Shown piece after piece: positions 1 through 11,600 of a DNA stretch of 64,000 bases. Made by a program: the position numbers and the translations under genes. The notes under the pieces are model-generated. The model worked only from the letters and a program-made list of their open reading frames with translations. It did no database searches and was not told where the DNA came from. Within the stretch, counting starts at the first letter, position 1. The number at the start of each line of letters is the position of its first letter. This DNA is from Ophiura sarsii (taxonomy: Eukaryota > Echinodermata > Ophiuroidea > Amphilepidida > Ophiuridae), in the NCBI GenBank assembly GCA_035610835.1, contig CM069448.1, positions 31,219,583-31,283,582 of the forward strand. Reading direction: 5' to 3'.

Positions 1-520
1 ATGTACCCTCTCCTTGATAAAGCATATTTTCATACACCACTTAACTTATGCAGGATGACACATCAGTTCCTTGGCTGAGGTCAACAAAGATAGTCTCATC
101 CCCACAAGCAGAGATAGAAATAAGATGCACTCAAGAAACCACAAAGAGGTCAGGGAGGTTCATCAACACTAGCTACACAACGAGGAAAATTTCAACATGG
201 GGAAGAAACAAGGAACAAAGTAGACCCTGCAGAGGTTTCGAAACAGATGAAAAAAGTCAGGGACAATAATGAATAGAAGCACTTCACTCAAGACGAATAT
301 CTCACAGCCAGACAAATTCAAAGTTACTTTTCTCGAGAGGCTGCTCGTAGGAGAGCAATTATCATGGTATCAGCGGCTTATCATGGTATCAGCGGCTGTT
401 GAAGCAGAACATGAAGATAACATTTCAACTGCTGAAGAAGTAATCACCATTGAAAAGCTCCATGATAGTGTTGCTAATTCTGTCATTCACACATCCTATG
501 GTCATTGATGACATTAATTT
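1..520 (+). other. decayed coding-like sequence, family not identified
   Basis: Short open stretches in different plus-strand frames read like broken protein. Around 215-350 one frame gives a charged segment ending in YFSREAARRRA, interrupted by a stop. Around 269-508 another frame is open. A 20-bp direct duplication (starting TTATCATGGT, about 359-398) breaks the frame further. I see no intact gene. It may belong to the same decayed element as the zinc-finger fragment that follows, but that is inference. Confidence 0.25.
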
Positions 521-832
521 GTATGACGGTGCTAAAGGATTGCAGCGTCCACGTCCAACAGACAGCAACTACCAGCAAGTCTTCTCATAATACCCGGAAA
601 ACAAAAAAGGGTAAAAGAAAATAAATGTTGAATATATATCATATATGACAAGGTTCAATATTAAACCATTAAACCATCTCGACGCCATTGGATCTGTATC
701 CAGATCATCCTCATCTGACTAGGCCTCAAGTTCCACAACTGCAGCTGCAGGGTTGATGTCGTCAGCTGTGTCAGTGTCAGTGTCATCTAAGGCAAAAAAA
801 AGAGAGGGTGATCGAGTTTACAATAAAACTGT

Positions 833-1257
833 ATGAAGAGAGTTTGGCGAGAGGAGTATCCTTGGTTAAACTACGATGAAGCCAAGGGGCTGATGTTCTG
901 TATGACATGCAAAGCAAACCAATACAAGAGTGCAGATACCACATCAGCGTAGATGCATGCAGACATCGTCACCCTAGAAGCATGGCGATAGCAAGGGGCA
1001 CCACTGGGAAGAAGAGGCGAGAGAAGCTAGCAAGAGCACTGATGGTGAGCAAGAGCAACAACCAGTCCATATCATGATTGAGAAGTTTACTGAACAACAA
1101 CGCAACCAACTGACCATGAAGTTTAGATCCGTTCATGCCCTGGCCACAGACCACTCAGTGATTATGTCTGGCTGACTAACTTGGATCGGATCAAAGGTTG
1201 GATGTTGGGTCACCACAGTATGAAACTGACATGGCTGCAGCAACATTTGCTGATCTA
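833..1257 (+). pseudogene. decayed ZNF862/hAT-like zinc-finger transposase-derived gene fragment
   Basis: From an ATG at 833 the frame encodes EYPWLNYDEAKGLMFCMTC and stops at 950. This resembles the TTF/BED-like zinc-finger entry of ZNF862-like and hAT transposase-derived proteins (pattern W-x-x-x-Y-x-W-L-x-Y-D ... C-x-x-C). Further pieces are open in shifted frames: an IEKFTEQQRNQL-type segment near 1070-1110, DYVWLTNLDRIKG near 1158-1196 and LDVGSPQYETDMAAATFADL at 1198-1257. The last two are separated by a frameshift. Order and spacing fit one protein broken by a stop and at least two frameshifts. The family assignment rests on recalled motif style, not on a search. Confidence 0.45.
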
Positions 1258-1261
1258 TCTC

Positions 1262-1347
1262 TAGCATCAAAAGAAAATGTCCTAATCTTTGTTCAAATCT
1301 CTTATAGCATCAAAAGAAAATGTCCTAATCTTTGTTCAAATCTCATA
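1262..1347 (+). repeat. tandem duplication, 43-bp unit, two copies
   Basis: The segment starting TAGCATCAAAAGAAAATG occurs at 1262 and again at 1305, followed by the same sequence each time. It sits at the 3' edge of the decayed transposase-like fragment. Confidence 0.85.
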
Positions 1348-1358
1348 TACATTGAAAA

Positions 1359-1745
1359 GTTACTGTTGACATTTCCTCTCTATTATGTTATAGGCATTAT
1401 GCCAAGTATCCAAATCATACCTAAGTCGGGCAGCAAGCCAGCGGCTATACCGCTCAAAAGATTTCCAATTAGCATGGGACATGCTAGTCTGAGGGCAGCT
1501 ATACTTAATGCATACTCTCGGGTTATGAAGTTCAAGTTCAATAAACATGAGTTACTGTTGACATTTCCTCTCTATTGTGTTATAGCCTAGGCATTATGCC
1601 AGGTATCCAAATCATACCTAAGTCGGGCAGCAAGCCAGCGGCTATACCGCTCAAAAGATTTCCAATTAGCATGGGGCATGCTAGTCTGAGGGCCGCAATA
1701 CTTAATGCATACTCTCGGGTTATGAAGTTCAAGTTCATTAAACAT
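1359..1745 (+). repeat. tandem duplication, ~192-bp unit, two copies
   Basis: GTTACTGTTGACATTTCC begins at 1359 and at 1551. The copies stay alignable to about 1745, differing by a few substitutions and a short insertion. The downstream end of copy 2 leads directly into the 160-bp array. Confidence 0.85.
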
Positions 1746-2925
1746 GAGCAACAAGGACAGTCTAGTGAAGATACAAGAGAGATGTGTAGTATACTGACTT
1801 GGATTGACAAGGCTACCAATACACAATATCTGCTAGAGGCAGTCAATGACCCTGTTGTAGATACACTCATGACATGTGGTGGACTCCGTATACTGAGTGC
1901 CAATAAACATGAAGAACAAGGACAGTCTAGTGAAGATACAAGAGAGATGTGCAGTATTCTGACTTGGATTGACAAAGCTACCAATACACAATCTCTGCTA
2001 GAGGCAGTCAATGACCCTGTTGTAGATACACTGATGACTTGTGGTGGACTCTACGGAGTGCCAATAAACATGAATAACAAGGACAGTCTAGTGAAGATAC
2101 AAGAGAGATGTGTAGTATTCCGATTTGGATTGACAAGGCTACCAATACACAATATCTGCTAGAGGCAGTCAATGACCCTGTTGCAGATACACTGATGACT
2201 TGTGGTGGACTCTACGGAGTGCCAATAAACATGAAGAACAAGGACAGTCTAGTGAAGATACAAGAGAGATGTGTAGTATTTCGATTTGGATTGACAAGGC
2301 TACCAATACACAATATCTGCTAGAGGCAGTCAATGACCCTGTTGCAGATACACTGATGACTTGTGGTGGACTCTACGGAGTGCCAATAAACATGAATAAC
2401 AAGGACAGTCTAGTGAAGATACAAGAGAGATGTGTAGTATTCCGACTTGGATTGACAAGGCTACCAATACACAATATCTGCTAGAGGCAGTCAATGGCCC
2501 TGTTGTAGATACACTCATGACATGGTGGACTCTACGGAGTGCCAATAAACATGAATAACAAGGACAGTCTAGTGAAGATACAAGAGAGATGTGTAGTATT
2601 CCGACTTGGATTGACAAGGCTACCAATACACAATATCTGCTAGAGGCAGTCAATGACCCTGTTGCAGATACACTGATGACATGTGTGGACTCTATGGAGT
2701 GCCAATAAACATGAATAACAAGGACAGTCTAGTGAAGATAGAAGAGAGATGTGTAGTATTCTGACTTGGATTGACAAGGCTACCAATACACAATATCTGC
2801 TAGAGGCAGTCAATGACCCTGTTGCAGATACACTGATGACATGTGTGGACTCTATGGAGTGCCAATAAACATGAATAACAAGGACAGTCTAGTGAAGATA
2901 GAAGAGAGATGTGTAGTATTCTGAC
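1745..2925 (+). repeat. tandem array, ~160-bp unit, about eight copies
   Basis: ACAAGGACAGTCTAGTGAAG recurs at 1751, 1916, 2077, 2238, 2399, 2558, 2718 and 2878, a spacing of 159-165 bp. Copies differ by scattered substitutions and small indels; the last is truncated. Because 160 is not a multiple of three, each copy is read in a different frame, so the open frames across it are by-products and not a repeat protein. Confidence 0.9.
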
Positions 2926-2987
2926 TTGGATTGGTTACAAGGATTAGTAGAGGGCCTATTTCTGTGGTTCTATAAGTTATACACACA

Positions 2988-3182
2988 GGTTGAAATAATG
3001 TGAACCCTATAAAGTTAAACATACAGGTTGAAATATCGTGATCCAAGTTAATCACACAGGTTGAAATAATGTGATTCTAAGTTAAACATACAGGTTGAAA
3101 TATCGTGATCCAAGTTAATCACACGGGTTGAAATATCGTGATCCAAGTTAATCACACAGGTTGAAATAAAGGACAATAGAAA
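2988..3182 (+). repeat. short tandem array, ~33-bp unit, about six copies
   Basis: GGTTGAAATA recurs at 2988, 3026, 3059, 3093, 3126 and 3159, with two alternating unit variants (ATCGTGATCCAAGTTAATCA and an AATGTGA variant). One more stray unit lies near 3248. It directly follows the 160-bp array. Confidence 0.85.
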
Positions 3183-4989
3183 GCATGATTTACAAGGAAT
3201 AGCAAATGAGACCAATATCTATTGTTTGGTCTTTCAGGAATTCACACAGGTTGAAATAAGATTAGGTAATTGTACATGACTGTACATTCCAAGTAAATAA
3301 AAAGTGTTACTGTCATAACGGTCCTGTAAAACTTGTGTTGCCACGTTTAAATTTAATTTTTTAAGATCCCAGGGGAACGGACTAGGTACAAAAACGACAT
3401 CCGTTACAATATGGAGGAAGAAAGAGAAACAGCAAAAACATATTGAAGACTAGTGTTATGGAGTTGGAACAGATGCAAGAAGCAGGCCTTCAAATATTTG
3501 CCTGAACTACAGGTATAGTTAGTTAATAGCAATCGAAAAGACTTGAATACATTTTACAACAGAATATCACATTTCAATTTTACCATAGAGAAGTAAGATT
3601 CAAAGAAAACATAAATTATGGACACATGAAACCACTTAGGCGTACAAGCTCAACTGACCCACTTTTTTCCTTCAAATTCGCAACAACAAAAATTAGATTT
3701 TTGTTGTTGAAAATGTTGCTTTTTCAAAATGAATTATGTGGAAAATTCCCCCAAAATCCCTAAATTTTGTTTGGAAAAAAATAGAAGATATCTGACCGAC
3801 CCGACCTGGGTATGAAATCAAACAAAACAAATATTTCAAATGTGCACTTGCACGTACTGTGTATAAAGACAAAGGGAGTTGTACAAAATATAATGATTTG
3901 ACGATATTCTCCACAGGTTTATGATCATCACTTTTCTTCTATCACTGATTTAACACAAATCACTTAATTATGGAACTAAACACAGTGAACTATTTCCATC
4001 TTCTACAATGACCGCTTATGAAGATGACAAAAATCATGCATTTACTGATTTTTCCACACAAAAAACGGTTTTGCTTAAAGAATATTGGCACTACATAGTA
4101 CTGTTTTTGGATGATTTCTGCATGGTGCATATATACAAAAGTAAATATAAAATGGAAATATAAATATATATAAAAATATAAAAGCTCAAACCAACCACCC
4201 AGAGCTGTATTTAATCTGTGCGTCATGACTTCAAACCTTAGGTGACTCAGGCTGTATGACTTGAGGGTTGACAACCACAAATAAGAGCATTCTGAGAAAA
4301 ATGATTTTTAATATATTGTATTCCATTGATGTGAGTGTAAAAATGAACTGTACGGTGCTTTTAACTCAAATGGGGCTATTTTTTAGTATTGGATAAGTCT
4401 AGAATCTTTGGACGACAATGATTTTTTTGGTACTAATATCTCAAAATGACCAAAAAAACCTGTCTTTCTGGTTGTCAACCCTCGATGTGTTATCCACAAA
4501 AGCAACAGCAATTTTCCACAATGCATTCATCTTCCTATTTGCAATGAGCGTATCCCAGTGATCACAGCTAATAGTATTTGTGATTCTAATATGATGGTAT
4601 ATGTAGTATATACTGAAATCCTGACACTTGCTTGTCAATGATACCTGGAATATGTTTTGGCGTCAATGTACAGCAGTAATGAAAGATCTAAATTTAAATT
4701 GCTACTATAGTTTAATCAGTTCCAAATTGGCAAGAAATATGCGGGGTTTTTTTTATCTCTGTGTGCAAAAATAATTCAACCCTATGTGTGCTAATTTGGC
4801 ATACCAAACGTCATGCATACGATCCCCAAACAATGCGCAAGACGAGCATTTTTACCCGCCCACACTGTTCTGAATTCATTGGCTATAATATTAATAATTT
4901 CATGATATGTAGGATTATATTATATTAATAATTTCATGATATGTAGGAACTATACACTCTATTACCAAATGTCTACATAATTCTATTGT
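3183..4989. other. AT-rich spacer downstream of NHLRC2, no gene seen
   Basis: No exon-like reading frame is recognisable. A 30-bp segment ending TTTCATGATATGTAGGA is duplicated at about 4885-4950. A piece near 3790-3810 carries GACCGACCCGACC, a motif shared with the small repeat families elsewhere in the window. Confidence 0.5.
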
Positions 4990-5252
4990 AAGTTGACGAA
5001 AAAAAACACCCACCTGTTCTACGGGCAAATGGACCTCTCAGGTAGGGTCGGTAGGTCTGGCTATTTTCCCCTTCAAAATGTTGGAAAATGTGCCGCGGGG
5101 GGGGGGGGGGTAAATGCATCCCCAAAAATTTGGTAAAATTTGGTTAATTTCAAGCAATTTACAAATTATTTCACGATTTCAAAATGTTCTAATAAAAAGA
5201 AAAAATGGGTCGGCCGGGCCAGTACAACAGGGTGTTTTTCTTGTGTCCTTAT
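4990..5252. mobile_element. MITE family A (TIR CTGTTCTACGGGC), copy 1
   Basis: The left end reads CACCTGTTCTACGGGCAAAT and continues into CTCTCAGGTAGGGTCGGT. The right end is the imperfect inverse, TACAACAGGGTGTTTTTC. Other copies lie at 18470-18665 (one end clear), 25483-25752, 44917-45165 and 58785-59100. The interior is AT-rich and non-coding. Confidence 0.7.
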
Positions 5253-5656
5253 GCAAATTTACAATGTTATATTTCAAATCAACACAAAGTTTCAATTTGT
5301 GAATTGATATGAAAAAAAATTACCGCTACGATATATCATTGTCTTTAGTTTAATCAGTTCTAAATTGGCAAAAACTGTGAGCTGATATTTATCCGCGGGC
5401 CAAAATGGAATACCTACTTGCCCACCACTTGCTGATACATGCTCACACTTTCACTAATAAATAATGTGCAATGACATGGATTCTCTTTGCGCAGGGACTA
5501 TTCAAGCATCACAAATCTTGCCAATTTGAAACTGATTAAACTATCGCAAACTATATTGTCTTGTGGACAACAAATTAGTGCTGAAAATAAGCCGGTATTA
5601 TTTCTGATATTTCCGTAAAATATACAGGCCCTTCTTATTTTGAGAACTGATCACAA

Positions 5657-8600
5657 TTAAAAATTATATTTCAATTCAACATTAACGTTCCCTGTAGTCT
5701 GCTCATTATCAACATTCCCAACTTGTAATGGTACCTCAAATGCCACGCCCTTCCTGTGGCATGTTCCAGAGACCTTCTCGCAGAAGTAGATATCTGCCTC
5801 AGCTCGTAATGTTGCTTTGGTGATGAGACCGCTTGGTATGGACATGGTTGCTAATGGCACATCTTGTAGTGATGTCAGCTTGGTACTGAAAGGGGCAACC
5901 TCTAGGATTGGCTCTTTGGTTTCGGAATCTGTAATATCGTACAGAAATAATTGGAATCAACTTTTGATTATTTTAATAAGAAAAGCAGTTCCAAAATTCA
6001 CATGAATACATTATCCATAAATACGTTAATGTGATGTGGTTAAATAGGAAGGGGACAATGTTTAGTTTTGTGATTGTGGGAAGTTCAACATACACAACAA
6101 TCTTCTTCATGTGGTGGATGAGCCAGACCATCAACAATATTTAAACTGGTATCTGAACTGAAACCAAGGATCCTAACACAAGACATATGCAAAAATGTAT
6201 GATGGATGGTCACTCTTAGGTAGCTTGAGTGAGGAAGGAAGCGTTATATATCTTAAAGGAAAAATGAAAAGTCTGCCCTACATTCAATGTTCAATGGTTT
6301 GCTAAGACTAAGAGCTATTTGACAAAACATCAAACTTGCTCTAATTTAGACAGACAACCCCCGCAAACTATATTAAATTATAGAGGTCTATTGACATTTG
6401 ACCTCTGCATACAGTAACTACAAAAATAGAGGGAATGAAAATTACAATATTTGAAATTATTCATTTAAATCAGAGCAAACTTAACTTAAGGAAAAGGCAA
6501 TCTTACCCTGTGCATAAACTTGCCAAGCAGTTGGTGCTTCTTCTGTTAATTTGCAGCCATCTGGGAGACCAATAAGTAACTGCAGGGTGACACTACTTCC
6601 GATTGTGACATTAGCGTCACCGAGCAAAATGACCGGCGACTTTGCCGAGATGAGCCTCTTTGGTTTGCTTACCGATGCTGTTGATGTAGGTGATGACAAC
6701 TTGGTTGGGAAAATGATTTGAAGCTGTTTGGTAAAAGCAAAGGAAAGTATTTCTAAATACAATTTTATTGATGTAATTTAATACATACCATGTAATCGAA
6801 GCAAAACTGCCATCAATATTTGTGATGTGATCAGGCCAACAAAAAAAGAAGTTGACCTGCCCTTTCAGGGCCAGAGTCTGGGTCGGACGGTCGGATTTTT
6901 GTTGGTTTTTTTTGTTGATTTGTAAAAATTTAAACAGGGAAATACTACACAAACACACATTTTAAAGATTTTTTTTTGATTTTTTTAAATTTTTATTTTT
7001 ACACAAGCAGATACAAAAACATGTTTTCATCTTTCTTTATTGTTATGTGCTTCACAAAAAAAATAGCGACCCTAGATTTCCAAAAATTCGGGTCGGTCGG
7101 TTAAGTGTCCGTTTAAAAGGAGATTTCCTGTGAAATGTAGTATTGCAAATATCCAATAACATCATGTAGACAACCAAAATTGTGATATTATCGACTTCAA
7201 CATTTATTTTGCTTCATCGTACTACATTTGTTGAAATGAAAAAATATATGATTTCCCCTTCAAAAAAGTCCCCAACATCAATCCGTAATCTGCCTATTGC
7301 TACACCGGGACTGTGTGTAGAAGAACCAAAGTGCTCAAATGAAAAACAAACTTTGTTTTAATTTTGTCACATAGCTTTATTAATACATTCAGCCAATCTT
7401 CATGTGGGATATCTCAAATTAAAAAGAGTGGAAATTTCTTTGCGATTTCAAAAATTAATATTTTTACATTGGAGCTACATTGTATAGTTTTGGAGTTATG
7501 AGCATGTTTATTACCTGGGAAGTATTTGGTACCCGGAATAGCGGGCGGGTACTTTTTTGTGAACTGTATTACTGACCTCTTGCACAGACTTTGCCCCAAA
7601 TCCCAAATTGTAATAATACTTGTGTCTAATGTTCTATTATTCATGAAAATTAGACTGTTTTATACTACCATTTTGCAGAGACTTTATAACCTCAGATCCA
7701 ATACCTTTATCACATTTTTATTCACATTTAAGCTAAATGTTTTTCCATGTGGTCATATAATTACTAGCCAATTGTATAGACCATGACTTTTCCAAACATC
7801 CTTACTTCTAGATTATATGTATTTGCCACCTGTTTTATGCTTTTGTGATATGAAAGTGTTACTAACCTCTTGCACAGACTTTGCCTCCAGATCTAATACC
7901 CTTATCGCGTTGTTGTTCGTATCGGCAACATATAGTTTTGTACCGTCTGGCGATACGCACAGACCACCAGGCTCATTGAATTGCACTATATCCAGCAGCT
8001 GACAATCCACCTTGCCCGGCAGGCCACACCCGGCAACCGTCGTACATGTCTTTGTCACCGGGTCGATAGATTTTATCTTATGATTATAGGAGTCTGCTAC
8101 ATAGAGTCTCTGATCATGTCTATTCCAAGAAACAGCCAATGGATGCTGCAGTTTCACATCATATCCTTTACCATCTACGTCACCAAATGCAAACAGATCC
8201 TGTAGACAAAATACCCATCAAAGTTGAGGTTAGGTGACAATGGCCGCCATCTTTAAAAATGGCGGACCAAAAGAGGGACTGGGAAAATTGTACGTCCAAA
8301 AAGCGTGCAGGTTTCACGTGGAAGTCCACGTGAACTTTGCATATGAATATGCATACCAATACCGAGCATGCGCATTTGTACACAGACACAACAGAAATAC
8401 CACCCAATTGGTCCAATTCAAAGGAAGTACATCGAACGATCGTCACGCTGCGTCCCGCGGGAGGGAAACCGTGCGCCCTATCGCGTCACGCAGTGTGCAA
8501 CGCCGCGTGAAACTACCGGTGCACTGGTGCTTGAATAAGCTCATGTTTATTCACGAGTTTATCAGCGCATACTTTTGGAACTGTATTTTTTTCCAGTCTT

Positions 8601-11600
8601 CACATTTGAGGACCCTCGCAGGGGCCGTGTGTAAAATAGGGAAGACATGAGGATCCAGTCTAGGTGACAAACCTCCTTTTTATGGGCCCGGTTGAAACAA
8701 ATGGTCGCATATATTTCAGGTGTTTTATTTAAAGGTTTGTTCAAATTTGTTATGGATAATATTTAACTTCCATATACACATGGAATATATCACATTTGCT
8801 ATGTAAACTATGTAAGTTCTGTAAAGCAAGTTTTGTTTGATCAGGGAGTCTATAATATTATAGGAGTCTCGGAGAAGAGATTTGAATCACCAAACAAGAA
8901 CTTCCCATATATGGGCGATGTGACTCTTAGCATAACAACCGAAGTGGCGCTATTTTTGGCAATGTAAATGATTGACAGCTCGTGTGCACGCCCATAAGCT
9001 CATAAAACGCCTGATGTTACTCTAGAGCATATCAACCGGGAGTGGTTTAGCACACTGGAAGCTTCATTCTTGGCAACGACAAGCAAGCATGTAGTGGCAT
9101 GGCCTGACCTAATCAAATCATGGACACATATTTTGAAAAACATACACTATTGACAAAAATCTTGAATTTATAGTGTCAGTAGAGCAAATCTTTATTTTTG
9201 CCCAGAAAGTGAGACAGACGGTGTCATATTACAATGTGACCTTTGACCTGGATCGCATGATTTTTTCCCCCCAACAAATGCACCGTTTTGATTATAGTAT
9301 AGAGTACAATTATGTTATTACCATTGGATCCCGCTCGCCACCGACCAATGCTTTCACAGCGCCATCTGCGAATGAAACTGTTCGCACAGAGCTGCTCTCG
9401 CTGTCCGCTAGAAACAAACAGTTGAGGGCATCTTCAGTCGCAGCCGATATGCCAGAGGGCTGGGCAAAAGCTGCTTTGTGCGGGTAAGAGTTGTTGCGGT
9501 TCTCTTCCTTACCACTGCCAGCGTATGCCATGCAAGTCCCCTCTCGATGAAAACTGTTGGGAAACAATAATATTGAAAAAATTTTGAATTGAAGATTCAT
9601 CACATTACATTGCAGTCCAAATTTAAACCTTAAAATTAATAAATAATAATATCACACATTTATAGAGCGCTTTACTTTAGTGAGATCTAAACTCAAAGCG
9701 CTTTACAACAAATGAATAAAAGATTCAAAAACAATGAAGCAAAAATACAACAAATTACTGACTATTTCCAGAATCTTTACCCAAAGGCCTATAGAAATTG
9801 GGTTGTCTGCAAAAATCTCGCTGCTAAACGGTGAGGGACCTTTTGTGAAATGGCCGCGTCAATTGAATATTATCCAGTTGGATCAGAATAAGGGATGTTT
9901 CCTTTGGGGTTTAGGTTTTATTAAAGAACAAGGCAGCTATTAATTTACAATGTACATCAATCAAATATGAAACAAACATTGCTGCCTTATGTTTAATTTC
10001 GTGATTTGTACTTACATCCCCTTTTGCCATTTGCCATCCTCAAAGAACAGTCCCCAGAGAGTGTGTGTTCCAGCCATGGCTATGTACAGGATATTCTCAT
10101 TGGGACCAAACTCTAGATCCCAGGGGGAGCTGAGGGCTTGATCTGTCCACCTACCCCCACCAACCTTGCCATCCAGAATATCACCCGTACCGGCAATGGT
10201 AGAGACCACTTTCTGGGTGAAATCAATCTGTGAAAATAATCCATATTGATCTGGTTAAATTATAGTCGGCTACACAGAAGTTTCAGCACTTTTTTGTGTT
10301 ACGATCAGGTTTTACATGTAAGTGCGGGTGGCATTGGTGAAGTACAATAGAACAACTTAGAGCTGATCAATGCACGCATCCCACTGGCCAGATGGTATCT
10401 ATGGTGTCAAGAATATTACCACCCACACGCTCATTATTTTTTTTCTTCATTAAGTGCGATTATTTAAAGCATTCACAACTTTTGTGTTAGATGTACTGAA
10501 CATCCATATCATAGTTTATTCATTTTTGTACATAATTTACTACTTATTTATGAAAGGGACAAAAATGGACTATAATTACGACAAGAAACACTATTTTGAG
10601 TTATTTTCACCTTTCGTATCACATGATTCTCAGTATCGGCAACAAACAGATCCCCTTTTCTCCATGCCATCCCCTGTGGCGAATGGAATCGTGCCTGTTT
10701 AAATGTCCCGTCTTTGTACCCTATGTCCGTCCCTCCTACACAGTGTTCAACCATGCTCTCTTGTGATACCAATAGGATACGATGATGCCCGCTGTCAGCT
10801 ATGGCGATTCTGTCACCTTCTGGATTTAGACGAATCTTCCCAGGAAATAACAATGGTGACTCGGGCAGGGGTTGTTTGGACAGTTTCAACGGTAGACTGT
10901 GATCGCTGATCTCCCCTCGTGGTTTATAAAAGTCAAGCGCCACCTCACAGATCATGATGGCCAGGTCTCTATTACCTTCTCCCATCAGCCGGAATAAACT
11001 TTGCCCTGTTGGACTGATAAAAAGCAACGTTGGCCAGCACTGGATGTCCAGATCATTCCACATGATCATATCACAGTCATTCACAACAGGGTGCGCTATA
11101 TTATATCGCAGCACCGCATTCAAAATGTTACTCGAGTCTTTCTCGTTCTCAAACTTGGCCGAGTGTACGCCGATGATCGCCACGCTATCAGGAAATCGTT
11201 CCTCGATGGCGTCCAAATCTGGCAGGATGTGCATACAGTTGATGCAGCAGTAGGTGAAGAAGTCCAAGATAACTAGTTTACCTTTGAGGTGACGAGGTAA
11301 TGATAGCGGCTCACTGGTGTTGAACCATTCAAGATCTGGGCAGAAATCAACAGATAAAAATGTCATTAAATGAGTCCTTCAAAATGCATTCTAACCCTAA
11401 CCCCGGTTTAGGGTTTTTGACCGGGATCACAATTTTCGAGGAAAAAACACCAACTAAATCTCCGGGAACCTGCCGGGATTCGATCAGGGGACCCTTTGTT
11501 TTCAAGCCCCACGTTCCAACCAGTAAGCCACGGCCCTCAGCTACACATTCGCGCAGTATACCGCGCTCATTATATAGGGCTCGGTTGACTACGTCATCGA

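Noticed and set aside
1745..2925. CRISPR-like or coding repeat array
   Set aside because: Units are contiguous without spacers, the unit length is not a multiple of three, and the context is eukaryotic. It is an ordinary tandem array.
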